Source of the DNA: Podospora comata
Taxonomy: Eukaryota > Ascomycota > Sordariomycetes > Sordariales > Podosporaceae
Length of the DNA: 64,000 nt
Reading direction: 5' to 3'
NCBI GenBank assembly: GCA_017354895.1
Contig: CP071498.1
Location: forward strand, 2,852,001-2,916,000
Shown here: positions 1 to 12,354 of the stretch, piece by piece
Position numbering within the stretch: position 1 is the stretch's first letter
Layout of the letters: each line of letters opens with the position of its first letter
The notes under the pieces: generated by a model
What the model saw: only the letters and a program-made list of their open reading frames with translations
What the model was told of the DNA's origin: nothing
The model's database searches: none
Program-made: the position numbers and the translations under genes

Positions 1-2
1 TG

Positions 3-365
3 GTAGCCGCCATCAAGAATTCTGTGGACGCTACAGATGATCAGTGCCTGGATCCTGATGGGGAGTTGTGGCGGAGTATTCCCTGGTGATACGAATCTCG
101 AAATTTCGACAGGGATGGATGGGGAACAAAGATAGGGGATAGATATTGCATTTGGGAATATCCGTTGTATGTGGACAAGACGTGTAGAAATAAGCATGGG
201 AAATGGGCTTATCCCTTCCTCACGAACAAGGTGTCGCAGAGGGATGATGAGGACGTGCCATGGTTGGGGAAATATCAGTATCTGTTCATTCCGGTGTGGA
301 AACCTTCTTGGATGAGCAGGAGAAATACCTGGCTGTGGCGGGGTAGCTACCTACCTCTCTTTTGA
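3..365 (+). CDS. 3' end of an unidentified gene, clipped by the window edge
   Basis: An open frame enters from the left edge and meets TGA at 87-89 after a Trp-containing end (SIPW). The same frame is open again from 90 to a TAG-type end at about 365, with many Trp, Tyr and Lys codons (for example WEYPLYVDK and WKPSWM). Either the gene ends at 89 and the rest is 3' UTR, or one TGG-to-TGA change interrupts a longer C-terminus. I do not recognise the family. Confidence 0.3.
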
Positions 366-536
366 GATTTGTTAAAAAAGATGAAGAAGAGAAAGCGTCA
401 GTGGAATTACTACTATTAATAATTGTCATTTGTTCTATAGTAAATCAAAAGCCAAAGGAGTCTCAACTTGACGACCGGCCTGCCAGTCCGTTCAAAGGGA
501 TCAGACCCAAACAAGTAGCGTGCGCCGCCAGGGCAA

Positions 537-3121
537 CTACAGCTGTCCATTGATTTCCAATTTCTCCAGAATAGCATCGCGGTACGCAAACATGCCCACG
601 GTCCTGGGGTGGAAAGTCTTGATCTGCCTGGTAGGCGCGTACCAAGACACATCCTGGATGTTGGCTCCATCCTTGCCAGAAATGAAATCGTTTGCGCCGT
701 TCACTCTTTTGGCCTCCTCTCCCTCCGGCTCCTCCCTTACCAACTCCGCCACGTAGCACAGGTATGACTCGTACGGATCGCGACCCTCACTAGCGGTAGA
801 GTTGCACGTCTCCTCACTGGGCAGCTTGATCTCGCCACTTTCAATGAGCATCTGCGTTTCATCCTTTTCCACCTCTCCACCATCAACCCCGGCGGCGTTG
901 TTGGGCTCGATATCCTTCCAACCACTCAAAAAGAACCAAGTATCGGCGCGGTTAGAATCAGGATCCTTGACGCCCGGTTCGCACCAGCGATGTCCCCCCT
1001 CTATCCAGCGTTGGTCGACGTCGACATAATGGACTTGGCCACCTTCGGTGTTGGCGTCGTTCACGGCGAACTGGATGACCTCGTTGAGCTGCCTGACGAG
1101 ATCGTCGAGCTCCTTTCTCAAACTCTTGGTCAGGTATACGATTCGATTGGCGGGCCAGTCGGAGGGAGGTCTGTTTTCACCAAACCAGTAGTGGAAGCTC
1201 GCGCCGTCGCAGTCGTCTGTCTCCTCGTTGAAAAAGGTCGGGTAGCCTGCCACGTAGAGCTGTGTGTCCTTGCGCTTGGTCCGCCCGAGAGCGCGCAGGT
1301 AGGCATCCTTCAGCCGGGCGCGCAGGCCGTTGGGTGAACTGTCATCCATGTGTGCGCGGGCCTTCTTTTCCGCTTCCTCGCAGTTTTTGCGGTTTGTACT
1401 CCCCCAGTGAGCTGTGTTGGGCGTGATGACGCAGTACCAGACGAGGTCAGAGAAACCCAAGTCGTTGCCACCGATGGTGAGCGTGATGACGTTGGTTTCG
1501 TCGGCTTTCTTTTGATCCCACTCTTCGATCTTCTTGTACAGGCCTTCGGTTGTGTCTCCGGAGCAGGAGCGGCGGTCGTACACTATTTGCTTGTTGTCAA
1601 AGAACTTGTTGAGGAGATCACCGTAGTTGTTGGATCCGATTCGGCACTTGTCGGTCGAGGTTGTTCCGGTTCCCATGCCTGAGGCGTAGGAGTCGCCAAA
1701 GTGAGCGAAGCCAATGATGCCGGTAGCGTCGATTTCCTCTGGACTGCCGTCCCAGACGATGGCGTCGGTGACAAAGGGGCATGATTCATCCCTGGACCGG
1801 AGTGGATGACGAGGTTGATTCAGCCCAGAGTCTGCAGGTGCGTCATGCTGATATGTTTCGGCGTTCAGACGTGGTCTTTGGCGGGGATGTCTTCTGGTCG
1901 CGGGCTTTGGAGAACCACCGATTGTACCGCCTTTACCAGGAACACCCACCGTGTTACCTGGTTGGCCACCGCTGCTCCCTGCATTATTGGTAGGATGTGG
2001 GATTTCTCGGTTGCACTCCTTTGAGAAGAACACCCCGGCCGCAACATGGGAGTAGGTGTCTGCATTCTGGGCGCTCATATCGCCATTGCAGACCCCTTCG
2101 CCACCGGCATTGTTCCCGCAGATTGGAGTGGTAAAGCTGCCATCGTTTTTCTTTTTCAGCCCACCATACGGTGCGCATGCGCGGTCGAATAACCCAAGAG
2201 GAAGGCTGCTACACGCAGTGTAGCCGTAGGCAACATCCACAGCCCTGTTTAGGAGACAGTTAGTATTCATAACGGTGCAAACACTAACGCGCATATAGCT
2301 AACTTACTTATCGTTATCACGCATCGCGTATCTTGTATGGGAGGCCTCGTGGATAATGACAGAAGATCTTGTTCGTTGGGCTTGCCGAAGATCCTTCAGG
2401 GAGTCGCAGTTGTTGTCCAGCGCGGGCTGTGTCTTACCAATGTCATTGGTGTCGAAGAACTTGTCGCAGAATGTCATCCTCTTCTCCTTGTCGTTCATGG
2501 CTGCCCACCAATTCTTCTGTGCGCAGGCCGGGCTGTTGTTATCGCAGTTGACTTTGAAGGTGTAGCTTGAAGAGGTTCCTGAAAGCACTGCAGTTGTATG
2601 ATGTCAGATCATTGAGCATATGGAGAATAAGGGGCTAGGAACCAGGGTTGACTTACAGTCTGCCATGCGGCGATAGGTTTCACGGATATCGTCTTCGAAG
2701 CCCTCTTTTTCCCTGAGTCCTTTGGCGAAGAAGTGATCGTAATAGTTTCCCTCGGTAAGAAACTCTTGGGCGCGGAGGGCCATGTCCACGGCATGTTGCA
2801 TTTCATCCATGATGTCTTGTTTCTTGTTGTCATCACAGGTGTCGTCCTCAAAGTGTACAATAGCAACCTGTAGTGGGAGGGTCCAATTAGATATTTGTCA
2901 CATAGTCGATGGTGATAACCTCATGAAAGTAGCTGAAATCTGAAATCTGTATGATCACCTACCTTCATGTCCGGGGTGATTCCGTGGGTAGGGCCTTCGG
3001 GATCCTTCAGATCGTCTGGGATTCCTTCGGCAGGTCCCGTGGGTTTTCCAGCATTGTTTTCTTGCGCAAGACAGCTTACTGCCACCAGGGCAGCTAAAGC
3101 CAACTTCAAGGCAACCTTCAT
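537..3121 (-). CDS. Secreted two-domain protein: aspzincin (M35-like) metallopeptidase plus SGNH/GDSL esterase
   Basis: Four exons (3121-2963, 2867-2657, 2587-2308, 2244-537) joined by GT-AG introns give 785 residues with all phases matching. Residues 1-19 form a signal peptide (MKVALKLALAALVAVSCLA). The N-terminal half carries HEASH (about 203-207) followed by DVAYGY (from about 220), the HExxH plus DxxYG zinc signature of aspzincins such as deuterolysin. After a Gly/Pro/Arg-rich linker, the C-terminal half shows SGNH blocks: GDSYASG with the nucleophile Ser near 402, GGNDLGF, and a late FHP His near 762. Aspzincins cut peptide bonds and SGNH enzymes hydrolyse esters, so the product is probably an extracellular hydrolase. 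The fusion is supported by one continuous last exon that covers both the end of the zinc motif and the whole esterase domain. The linker at about 1790-1960 has odd composition and could hide an unrecognised intron. Confidence 0.82.
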
Positions 3122-4264
3122 GGTGCCGAGTATCTGTGCGGAATAATGATATGTGTGTTGGATTCGAGAGTGAGAACGAAGCAGGGCATGATGTCCAAGA
3201 AGTTCCATGTTGCCGATGTCTTTATACAACTCAAGTCTGTCAGACCATTGTGACAATTGTGCAAAGCTCTATCTCCATCCAGTCACAAACATTATTCGCA
3301 TTGAAGGCAATTGCAAATCCCATCTTCAACTCGAATATCAAACTACGGTCTTCATACTTCAGCCTTCATCTAAGCCGAAGAGGAGCGAGATATGGGATGC
3401 AAGGCCCAGCTGAGCTTGGCCACATGTATCCGAGACGCCACATCTGTTGGGGTCCGAGGCAGGACATTCGAGGCTATCATTGATGTGAATGAAGTATTTC
3501 AATCGTGAGCCATACAATGAAGACAAGCCCGATACATTGATCCATGCAAATGGTACCTGGGTAGGTAAGCCACCGGTATTTGCTCTGTCCTTCTTCCGTG
3601 TATGGTGAGTAAACTTTGGACTAAAGACATATCGGCAAATGTTTTATTGAGAGGATCATGAATCTGAGCTCTTGTTACCTTACTTAGTCCGAAGTTGGAT
3701 GCGATGTCATGTGCTACAGGCCCGGATTCACCCCGCGCCACCTTCAGCTCTCTACCCCAGGCCCGACAAAACAGTTGGGTCTCAGAACCTTAGCAAACAA
3801 CGAATTTAGATGGTGGATAGCCGTTGCCACCCACAAAACTGGTAGCATAAGTAAGCTGGACCATCCTCGGTTTGCTTGTGAGTGCCCGGTTTTAGTGTTG
3901 ATCGCACCATTCCCTTTTCACCCTCACATCTGCTCAGAGGAGACACCGTCCGAGCTCCTTTCCTACAGACCTACGTATGCGCCAAACTTCACACAGCACC
4001 ACCGCGAGCTTAACAGAAACCCTTTTCCGTTCTTTTTCTTTTTTTAAAACCCCTTAACAAAATATCATAAAAAGCCCTCGTCCTCTCAATACCGACCCCT
4101 TAATTTGATACGGCTCTTGTTTAGCTCCAAATAAGTACCTAGACATCAAAGAAGAGAAACGAGCGAAGCCACAGAATCCTCGCTATTTTGGTGGTCTCTG
4201 CCTTCTCCACCAGCCATGGAAGTCCCAGACTGGCTTCGAGGGTAAGTCAACCTTACCAGCATCT
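3122..4264. other. Divergent intergenic region
   Basis: About 1.1 kb between the divergent peptidase-esterase and PQ-loop genes. It should hold both promoters. A T-rich tract lies at about 4020-4047 and short TACCTA-like motifs recur. I see no convincing coding sequence; the small open frames here lack family features. Confidence 0.5.
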
Positions 4265-5262
4265 ATGGACACCCCTCACTCCCATGACATACTACAGTCC
4301 GCACATATACTGACCTTGAAGGCTTTGGGCGAGAAAAACAGCATCTTTCTCATCCTAACACTTCTATCTTTCGAGCCGCAAATCGCCCGCATTTATCATC
4401 GCCGTGACAGTACAGGCATCTCCCTCTACTACGTCCTCTTCAACCTCATCATCGCCACCGAGCTCTTCACAATCTCCTTCTTCCACCTAGTCAACAACCG
4501 CTGCGAGGGATCTGACTCGTTCGCACACGATCCGCCCAACCTAGGTGATCTTTTCAACCTCGCTCACTTCACGGCTGTGTGGATTGCCTGGATCATAATG
4601 TTAGTCCCTCTTCGGTGGAAACGACCGAGAGAACAAAGTTAACACTTTCAAGCAGACTACTTCTAACCATCATTTACTCCCCGACCACCAGAGATACATC
4701 AAACATCATGTTAATATACGTCTCCTTCCTCACCATCTCCCTCATCCCCCTCTTCCTCGACGCCCTCTTCGCCGACACCGCCGACCCCTACCACAAATGG
4801 GTTCTGGGTTTCTTCTCAGCGATACACATGATGTTCATCAACCCCGGTGTCTTCTTCCTTTGTTTCTTAGCCATGGGGGCCCAAGCCCGCGAGATCATCC
4901 GCCACAGACATGAAGACAGTGCGCTGAGCTTGCTCGGGCTGGCGGTGCAGGCTGTCTTGTTTGCTGTGCTTTCGGTGACTTGGTCGGGGCGGCTGGTATT
5001 TCAGTGGGACAAGATCCCGGATGGGAATTTTTTGAACTGGAGGGTGTTTGTCTTTTGGTTTCAGGCTGTTGGGTTTGTCGTGTATGATTATGCTGTTTTT
5101 GCGATTGGGCAGGGGGTGTTGCTTGCGCTGGCGCTGAGGCATCTGGATGTGGCGTTGACGGGGGGGAGTCTGTGGCGGGTGATCTTCTTGGAGACAGATG
5201 GGGAGGGGTATGAGGATGGGGTTGTTGGTGAGGAGGAGGAGAGGAGGCCGTTGTTGGGTTGA
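4265..5262 (+). CDS. PQ-loop repeat multi-pass membrane protein
   Basis: Exons 4265-4599 and 4692-5262 join across a GT-AG intron with matching phase. The first exon has a clear PQ-loop motif (FEPQIARIYHRRDSTGIS) followed by a hydrophobic segment. The second exon has at least four more membrane segments and an acidic tail ending in EEEERRPLLG, which resembles a vacuolar dileucine-type sorting signal. PQ-loop proteins include vacuolar/lysosomal amino-acid transporters and related receptors; the substrate cannot be told. The start is uncertain: an ATG at 4216 followed by a good donor at 4242 looks like a first exon, but its phase does not fit the acceptor at 4297, so the ATG at 4265 is used. 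Confidence 0.7.
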
Positions 5263-5638
5263 AGAGTAAGGTAGTGTCATCGTGATGACGAGTGGTTACT
5301 GAGGGCATGTTATAGGCCTGGTTACCTACCTGAGTTGCGGGCAAGGACCTCATTTAGACACACTAATTAAACTTGAATACTAGTTGATCTGTTCAGAAAG
5401 CTTTGTTCGCATTCAGAGTAATGATAGCAAACAGACGGTGCTGAGTAAGGGTCGTGAAAGTGCGATTACCACGGCAGATGAAAGAATGAAGACTCGGGCT
5501 CACTCCAGCAGAACCATGATTAACGACCTGCCAAGAATATGTATTTAAAGACCCTAAACTACCTACCTATCCAAGACCCGATCAACCTTGGTTGCAGCCA
5601 TCCAAATACCTATCTTTGGGGCCATTTCATATTTCCAT
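5263..5638. other. Intergenic, convergent gene ends
   Basis: 3' flanks of the PQ-loop gene (+) and the alpha-galactosidase gene (-). TACCTACC-type motifs are present; nothing else is recognised. Confidence 0.5.
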
Positions 5639-7008
5639 CTAAACCTTCATGACCTTGATGACGCGCATATCGTGCAGGCCGATATTGAACGAAGCACTCG
5701 TACCTTTCCCAGTCTGGCCAGTATACATCTCCCTCCACTCATACGATCCAGAGCCACCCAAGCCAGGGACATCCTTGAAGTTGACGCTGTAGGTTCCCGC
5801 CGAAGTGCCAGCACAAAGCCCAACAACCACACCATCCGACAGCGGCCCAGCCCAATACGGGTAGATCTTGCCATTTACTGGTGCCGGCGCACCGGGAGGA
5901 CGAAAGGTTGTTGCCGCCTTGCCGAGAGAGTCCTGGTTGATGTCAATCAAGCCCTTGTTCCGGATGATGTCCAGGGTGGAGTTGGAAATCTTTTCGAGAT
6001 CCAAGCCCAGTACGAGAGGAGACTTGGTGATGGCCCAGAGACCAAAGTGCAATTTCTCCTGGTTCGTGTTGAGCTTGGAGGATCCAAGATAGAGCATGTC
6101 AAGGTCGTTGAAGCCGCCTGGAGCACTGTACTGGTAGATCCCGGCGGCTGCACTGCCGATACGCTCGACACTGGCCCAGTCGCCCCAGTTGTCTACGCTC
6201 ATTCTGCTATCTGTTAGCCTTGGTAAGGGGTGTTGATGGTGGGCGATTACGACGTACCTCCATGAGTGACCGTAGCTAGCACCCCACGTCCAGACTTCGT
6301 CACGGCCCCAGTTGCAGAGGTTGAAATGCAGCTTTTTGGTGTTCTGAACTCCGAGAATGGCGTCTCTCATGGGCGCGTACCAAGTCTTGGTGCTGCCGGC
6401 CGGGCTGGTACAAGTTTGAGGGCGAGGATTTTGACGGCAGGGTGTGTAGCAGTTGTCGTACTTCCAGAAGTCGACTCCCCAACTCACCAACTGGTCAACA
6501 TCACCCCTTTCGTGGCCCTCGTTTCCTGGGTATCCAGCGCACGTCTTGTCGCCAGCGCAGCCGTACAGGCCGAACTTGAGTCCCATGCTGTGGATCCTGT
6601 CGGTGACGGCTTTGATGCCGTTGGGCCATTTGGCTGGGTCGGGTACGAGCCTTCCAGAGCTGTCACGGCTCTTGGTGGACCAGCAGTCGTCGATGTTGAT
6701 GTCTAGGATGGATGAGTGCGTTTTTTAGCAAACACTGGGCTCAGAAAAACTCACATTCATACCCAAGGTCCTTGAGTCCAAGAGAAATGAACTTGTCTGC
6801 CGTTGCGAGGGCATACCTGGCTGAGGCTGCGTTGCATTGAGCGACATTCTACCAACAAAGTCAGCACCCGGTAAGCATACAGGAAGGGACTTGTCGGTAC
6901 CCAGCTGCTCCAACCCATATGAGGTTTCAACCCAACTCCATTATCCAATGCCACCGTCAGCCGGGTATTGGCGAGTGCGGGTAGTAGTGCAACCTTCCAG
7001 GACTTCAT
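5639..7008 (-). CDS. Secreted alpha-galactosidase, glycoside hydrolase family 27
   Basis: Exons 7008-6901, 6848-6755, 6702-6258 and 6203-5639 give 403 residues with every intron phase matching. A signal peptide (MKSWKVALLPALANTRLTVA) precedes the mature start LDNGVGLKPHMGWSSW. Family landmarks follow in order: IDDCW, GLYGCAG, WKYDNCY with the nucleophile Asp near residue 150, and SWRMSVD with the acid/base Asp near 220. The tail forms the usual beta-sandwich (WAGPLSDGVVVGL region). GH27 enzymes remove terminal alpha-1,6-galactose from galacto-oligosaccharides and galactomannan outside the cell. The length is normal for fungal AglB-type enzymes and nothing appears broken. Confidence 0.93.
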
Positions 7009-7794
7009 CGTGGCGACCGCAATGCTGAATATCGATGCTGATGCTGTGAAGACATGGGATGAAAGCACTTTGACGGGCACAGCTCTTATAAAGCCTAGGT
7101 ATGTTTGGGAACTTCCTGAGCAGCATTGTCTGATAGATGGGTTTGAGATACTCCGGTACCTGCACCTTACGTCACTCTGTCGCTGGACCGTCCGCTTCGT
7201 TCTACTTGCCTTCAGGTTATAGCCGATTGGGGCGCTAAACCACGTCGCCACAAAGCCCTATGATCGTTGCAGGAGAAATTCGTAGACTGTAACCATGATG
7301 TTCACCTCAGGTATGTGCGGCGCTTGCAGCCAGATTCGGAAGGTTCTGCGTAGATGTTTTCCTGCACCTAGGGACTTGCTCCATGGGCACGCTGTCGTGT
7401 GGGTTAGGGTTACCCTCGCGCTTTCCTTGCAGAAATGCCCTCGAAAAGTTTTTCCGAGACGAATCCAGAGCCACCACCTTGTCTGAGCCTGCTTCCCACG
7501 AAATGCGGTCCTCACGCCCCCCACGAACATCGCCAATTCACCAGAAAAATGCCTGCGGTACACAGCCCGCGGCAACTTCCGCCGTGGCGTCTGGACATGC
7601 TCTAATCTACCTCAGTTCTCACCATGATTGGTGACCTGCAGTTACTGCCCTGCCTCAACCCCGCTTGACTTGCATGCATTGCCCGAGGTCTATGCGCTGT
7701 TCCTTCGCCTTGACAGAAACATTAACACCGACAACTATCAAGTTTCGCTGAACCCCTCAGGATTTCTCTCTTCATCCAGGACGATTACAGCAAA
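7009..7794. other. Divergent intergenic region
   Basis: Promoter space between the alpha-galactosidase (-) and the ankyrin protein (+). Small open frames on both strands show no family signal. Nothing else seen. Confidence 0.45.
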
Positions 7795-10700
7795 ATGGAG
7801 CCTCTCGAGATCGTTGGGGCGGTGGCGGCCGTCGGCCAGCTCTTGGAGCTATGCATCAAGGCCGGAAAAACTTCGACCCAGCTCGTACAGTCATTCATCA
7901 ACGCCCCAACCGAGCTCAGAAACTTGAGCGCGAAGCTTGCCTCGTTACAGATGATCATTCAACAGTTTCAGGCTCTCGGCCAGGATTTGTTAATGACAGG
8001 CGTGGAAGATATTCTTCCAGCTACCCACAAGGAGATGCTCCTTAGCTCCCTCCTGGCAAGTGAGAGGGCATTGAAGAACCTCACGACACTTCACAACACT
8101 GCTGGGCAATCCTCGACACCAAAACCTGGCTGCAACTTCAGTCGGAGGCTGCTGTGGTCGCTAATCGATAAGAAAAGGTCAACGGTGGTTATCGAGGAGC
8201 TGAGGAAGGCAGAGATGGTCTTGGATACAGTCATACTAATTCTTAATACGTAAGTCGATCCCTCTTGACTTCCTGACCATTTTCTTACGTAGATATCGTA
8301 TCACAGCCGGCTCAACTCCCATATCTGGACATCGTTCTCCGCGATGCAGCTCGCGCAGCAGGCATTCCGAGCAGACTTTTTGCAGTCAGCTCGTGACGTC
8401 AAAACCATCGTCGAGGCTCAACACTACACGATATCTGAATTCAAAGCAAATGCTGACCATACTCTGTTGTCCATATTGGAGTCACAGACTGAAAATGATA
8501 CCAAGGTTCAGGTAACGCTACTTTTTATTAGAAGTCAGTTGATCACTATTCGCAAAGGCTTACACACAAGCTTTAGGGCCTGGTCAGCTCCCACGAGCAA
8601 TTGAGCGGCGACTTATCAAAACTGCGAGAGAATAGTGCAAACCAAGAACCAGCGTCGGCGCAGGCCATGCCCCCCCCAATGTCAGATATTCCCCAGCAGC
8701 GAGCCGATAGCGCAATACGGAAAACGCGGGACATTTCATCTCTCCCTCGACAACATGCTCCGCAGCCAGCAACAGAGAGGGTTTTTTCGAAGGTTGAACA
8801 GTTAATGACCGAGAACGACTGGAAGAAGCATTTTGCCCGACACCATTGGTCCACTGGACCGGATGATCAGTTGTTTGGGATTACCGTCACAAAACCTTGC
8901 GTTGGTGGGATGGTCGTCGCACTTCTATCAAAGAAAAATGAGCGGAGGGCCCACGCAAAATTCAGGGCCAGACTCAAGATACTTGGTCAACGGATATTTC
9001 AGTTCGAGATAAAGGCAAGGCAGTTTGCCAGGACTTGGATGAGTTTGCCCGGCATGAATTGTGCTATCACAATCATCAACATCCGACCAACCAGTGCTCC
9101 TATATTCCAGGCCTGCTATGAATGGGACATGGTTACAGTCAAGCAGTTGCTGGAAAGCGGAGAAGCCAGCGTTAATGATGTCGATCATGAAACCCGGAGA
9201 GGTTTACTCGAGGTCCGTTTACAGGACACAGTCCGGGGGGGGCAGTACTTCCACAAAAGTGATTCTGAGTCACTCTGCTGATGTTGAACTGTAGCATCTT
9301 TTTAGGACCACTGAAAGTGATCAAGACAAGTCGCTTCATTCGCCTTTTACCAAGTTCCGAGGTGGTGCATTGCTTCGGTATCTTCTTGACAGAGGCTGCG
9401 ATCCTAATGTCTTCAATGGCAGTACGGGCTTGTAAGTAAAGTCGACCATTCCATAACCGATTCCGTCGTTGGGTGTATTCTAGCCCTCGCTGACAGTTTA
9501 AAGACCGGCAGTTCTGTTTGCCTTTGGGCTCGGGTTCTCGCGTTCGGTCTCGTCATTGATTTTTCATGGTGCAGATTTAGAATCTTTCCAATCCAGACCC
9601 GCCGATTTGATAGACGCTGTGGCGCATCGAAGGTACAAATGGCAACTCAAGCTACTGCACTCCGTGGGCTTCTCAGATTGGAACCCTACACGCCAATCAT
9701 CGATGTCGTTACTACATGCCGCTGCTTACTACAACGATATCCCGATGCTTCTTTTTGGCATGGGGGCCATTGGAATAGATCCGAATACTGGAGATAACTA
9801 CATGACGCCGCTTCATGAGGCTGGTATGGGCAACAGTGTTCTAGCCGGCTCAATACTGCGCGAAGCTTGTGCAGATATCAACTCTGGGCATGGCGTTTGG
9901 GGTGGCACACCTTTACAACGCTGTATGGATTTCAAAGCTTACGAAATGGGTCACTGGCTTCTTCAGTGTGGCGCAAATACCAATATATCTGACTCTTTGT
10001 CAAACGATGTATGGACTGAGTTTTGGGGAAGGATGATGACAAGGGTAGTAGCTCGGAACCATGACGTTTGCTTTGACTTTCTTAGAGAAGAGGCGATGCT
10101 CACCCACCTTCTTCTCCATGACTCAGACCCGCACCAGCTATTTAGGACTGTTTGGATTCAGCATTTCGATCATGGCATTGGATTCTTAAGAGCATGGTAT
10201 GATTACTGTCGGCATATCCAGACACCTGAGGTAGCAAGAGCCTGCAGCTACAGGATTCGAGGCCTCTTGTTCTACCCTTCGGGATCAGACGAGAACGGCA
10301 GTGCCCTGTGCGGCTTTCCGAAGGAAGTCATTGTACAATACGAAGACGCAGAGCACACGAGAAGACCTGCAAGAACTAGTTTGTGGTGTAGCAGGGGACA
10401 CATTTACCTAGCTGAAAGAGACACGCCAAATGATGTTGGTTCTGATAGGGACAGCGATTCAGATGATTCACTGGAATCTTCTGATGACGATACGGATTCA
10501 GGCAGCGAAGATGGTGACTGTGATTGTCGAAAACAGCACCGGAGTTACAATGACAGGGACAGCGGTTCAAGTCTCTGTAACTGTGATGTTGACGGGGGAG
10601 ACAACCAGAATGTCCGACCAGGGATCACACTCTTTTACGATACGATATCCACACCGGAAGGTCAACTACGCATGTCTCGATTCCCGTTCGTTTGCCTGCT

Positions 10701-10971
10701 CACGAACGCCTTGTGTATGGCCGGCTACCGAGCGGAAATGGATGAGGACGGGGATATTTGGTACGAAGATGAAGATGGCGATAGCTATCACGATGCTCGA
10801 GAGTTTCAACCCCACGAAGATGAGGATGACGGGCTTGCTCATAACTGCCCGATGTGTCAAAACCCAGAGAAGTACGGCTTGGGGCACATTTTCGAGGAAG
10901 CGGAGAGAGGGAGGAATCTTCTTTTGGAGTATAGGGCGAGAGCGAAGACGCAAAAAAGGACGTACTTCTGA
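7795..10971 (+). CDS. NLR-like protein with fungal N-terminal helical domain and ankyrin repeats, no NACHT
   Basis: Five exons (7795-8249, 8307-8511, 8577-9212, 9295-9431, 9504-10971) sum to a whole number of codons, 966 residues. Residues 1-150 (MEPLEIVGAVAAVGQLLELC onward) resemble the helical N-terminal domain found in many fungal STAND/NLR proteins. No Walker A motif is present. Residues from about 395 hold ankyrin-type units (VKQLLESGEASVND, LLRYLLDRGCDPNVFNG, SLLHAAAYYNDIPMLL, TPLHEAG). The last third is very acidic (Asp/Ser run at about 10440-10530) with Cys pairs (CDCRK, CNCDVDG, NCPMCQNPEKYGL). Such proteins are linked to non-self recognition and cell-death control, but this is family inference. 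Donors at 9213 (GTCCGT) and the acceptor at 9503 are weaker than the others. Confidence 0.72.
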
Positions 10972-11136
10972 CGGAGGATCAGCTCGAGGATGGTGTTTTT
11001 GCACGGTGCAAGGGGTCAAACAGTTGCATACCGGGGTTTCTTCTCTATCACTTTTATAGCACCGATTTCACTTCCAGCCTGCCCCCCATGGAAATAACGC
11101 CATGTTTCCCAAGACACCACACCATCTGGCAGTCAC

Positions 11137-12052
11137 TCACAGCCCAAAGAACTTCATATCCTCCTCCCCATGCACCGGCACCCCATGCCCAACCCCCTCC
11201 GCCCAAATCCCCGTCAGCTTCTCCCCAAACACCTGCGTGGTATACCTTCTCTCAGGCACATCCCTCTTCTCCTCCAGGGGCGTCCCAGGGTACCCAAACA
11301 CGGTCGTCCACTGCGCAATGGAGTAGTTGTAATTCGCCGGCGCAATAACATCATCCGCACTCCCATGGTAAACCTGCATCCTTGGCCTCGTCCCGTTATA
11401 ACCCGGATAAGCATCCAACACCCACCTCGCCCACTCTTCAGGTGTCAAGTTCATCCTCCCTCCTGAGCAGTTCCCGTTCCAGCCGGCAACGGAGTCAGTG
11501 AAGAAACAGCCGGCTGCTACACCGGAGTAGTTAATAACCGCGCTGAACAAATCAGGATACGCAGCAGCGAGGATACTCTGGTTATAATTAGCACCACATT
11601 CACAGCTCAGCTCAGGTATAGGGGTAACCTACAGCCATCATCCCCCCCGATGACTCCCCAATAACAAACACCCGTCCCTTATCCCCGTTATACCTCTCCA
11701 CCGCCCACCTCGCCATATTGGCAATCGCATGACTATCACTCCCGCCATCCCTCTTCAGCGTAGCCCTAGAGCTCACATCCCAGCAGCCGCCCTCGTTTGG
11801 TGATTCAGGGTAGACAACCACGAACTTTTTCTCGTCGGCGAGGCGTTTGTAGGGGCTGCCGTTGTAGTAGCCTTGGGCGGTGCCGGTGCAGTAGTGCACG
11901 CCGAGGAGAATAGCTGGGTTAGGGGGGAGGTTTGGGGGGGCGTAAACAAACATTTTGGCGCGGCTGGGGATAGGGGGGCCGAAGGTGGGGACCGGTTGGA
12001 GTTGGGCGGCGCTGAGGGGGAGGAGGGAGAGGAGGACGTGGTGGGGTCTCAT
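11137..12052 (-). CDS. Secreted carbohydrate esterase, family CE1 type (acetylxylan/feruloyl esterase)
   Basis: Exons 12052-11633 and 11577-11137 join in phase across a 55-bp intron to give 286 residues. Residues 1-16 are a signal peptide. GVHYCTGTAQ is the oxyanion-side motif of the family; GESSGG supplies the nucleophile (Ser near 134), HGSADDVI the Asp (about 215), and GVGHGVP the His (about 271). CE1 enzymes deacetylate xylan or release ferulate. There is no carbohydrate-binding module. The gene is convergent with the ankyrin gene, only about 165 bp away. Confidence 0.88.
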
Positions 12053-12354
12053 TTTGGGTGGATAAGGGTGAGGGTTTGGGAGGTGGGTGGTGAGGTTTGA
12101 GGTTGGGAGGGCTGTAAACGCTACCGATGAAGTGTTGTGAAATACTCGAGAGGTACTATTCGCATGTCAGATGTGGTGTCAAGTTCGAGGCGACCGTAAC
12201 CTTTATTAATCTCACGAATTCCCATTGATGCAAAAAAGAATCCGTCTAGCTCCATCCCCTTCATTCTTGGCGATTGGCGCGCTTGGAAAAACAAGATATT
12301 TACCCAACAAGCGCGCGTACTACCAGTTACCCGGTCACGGAAGAACCTCCGCCA

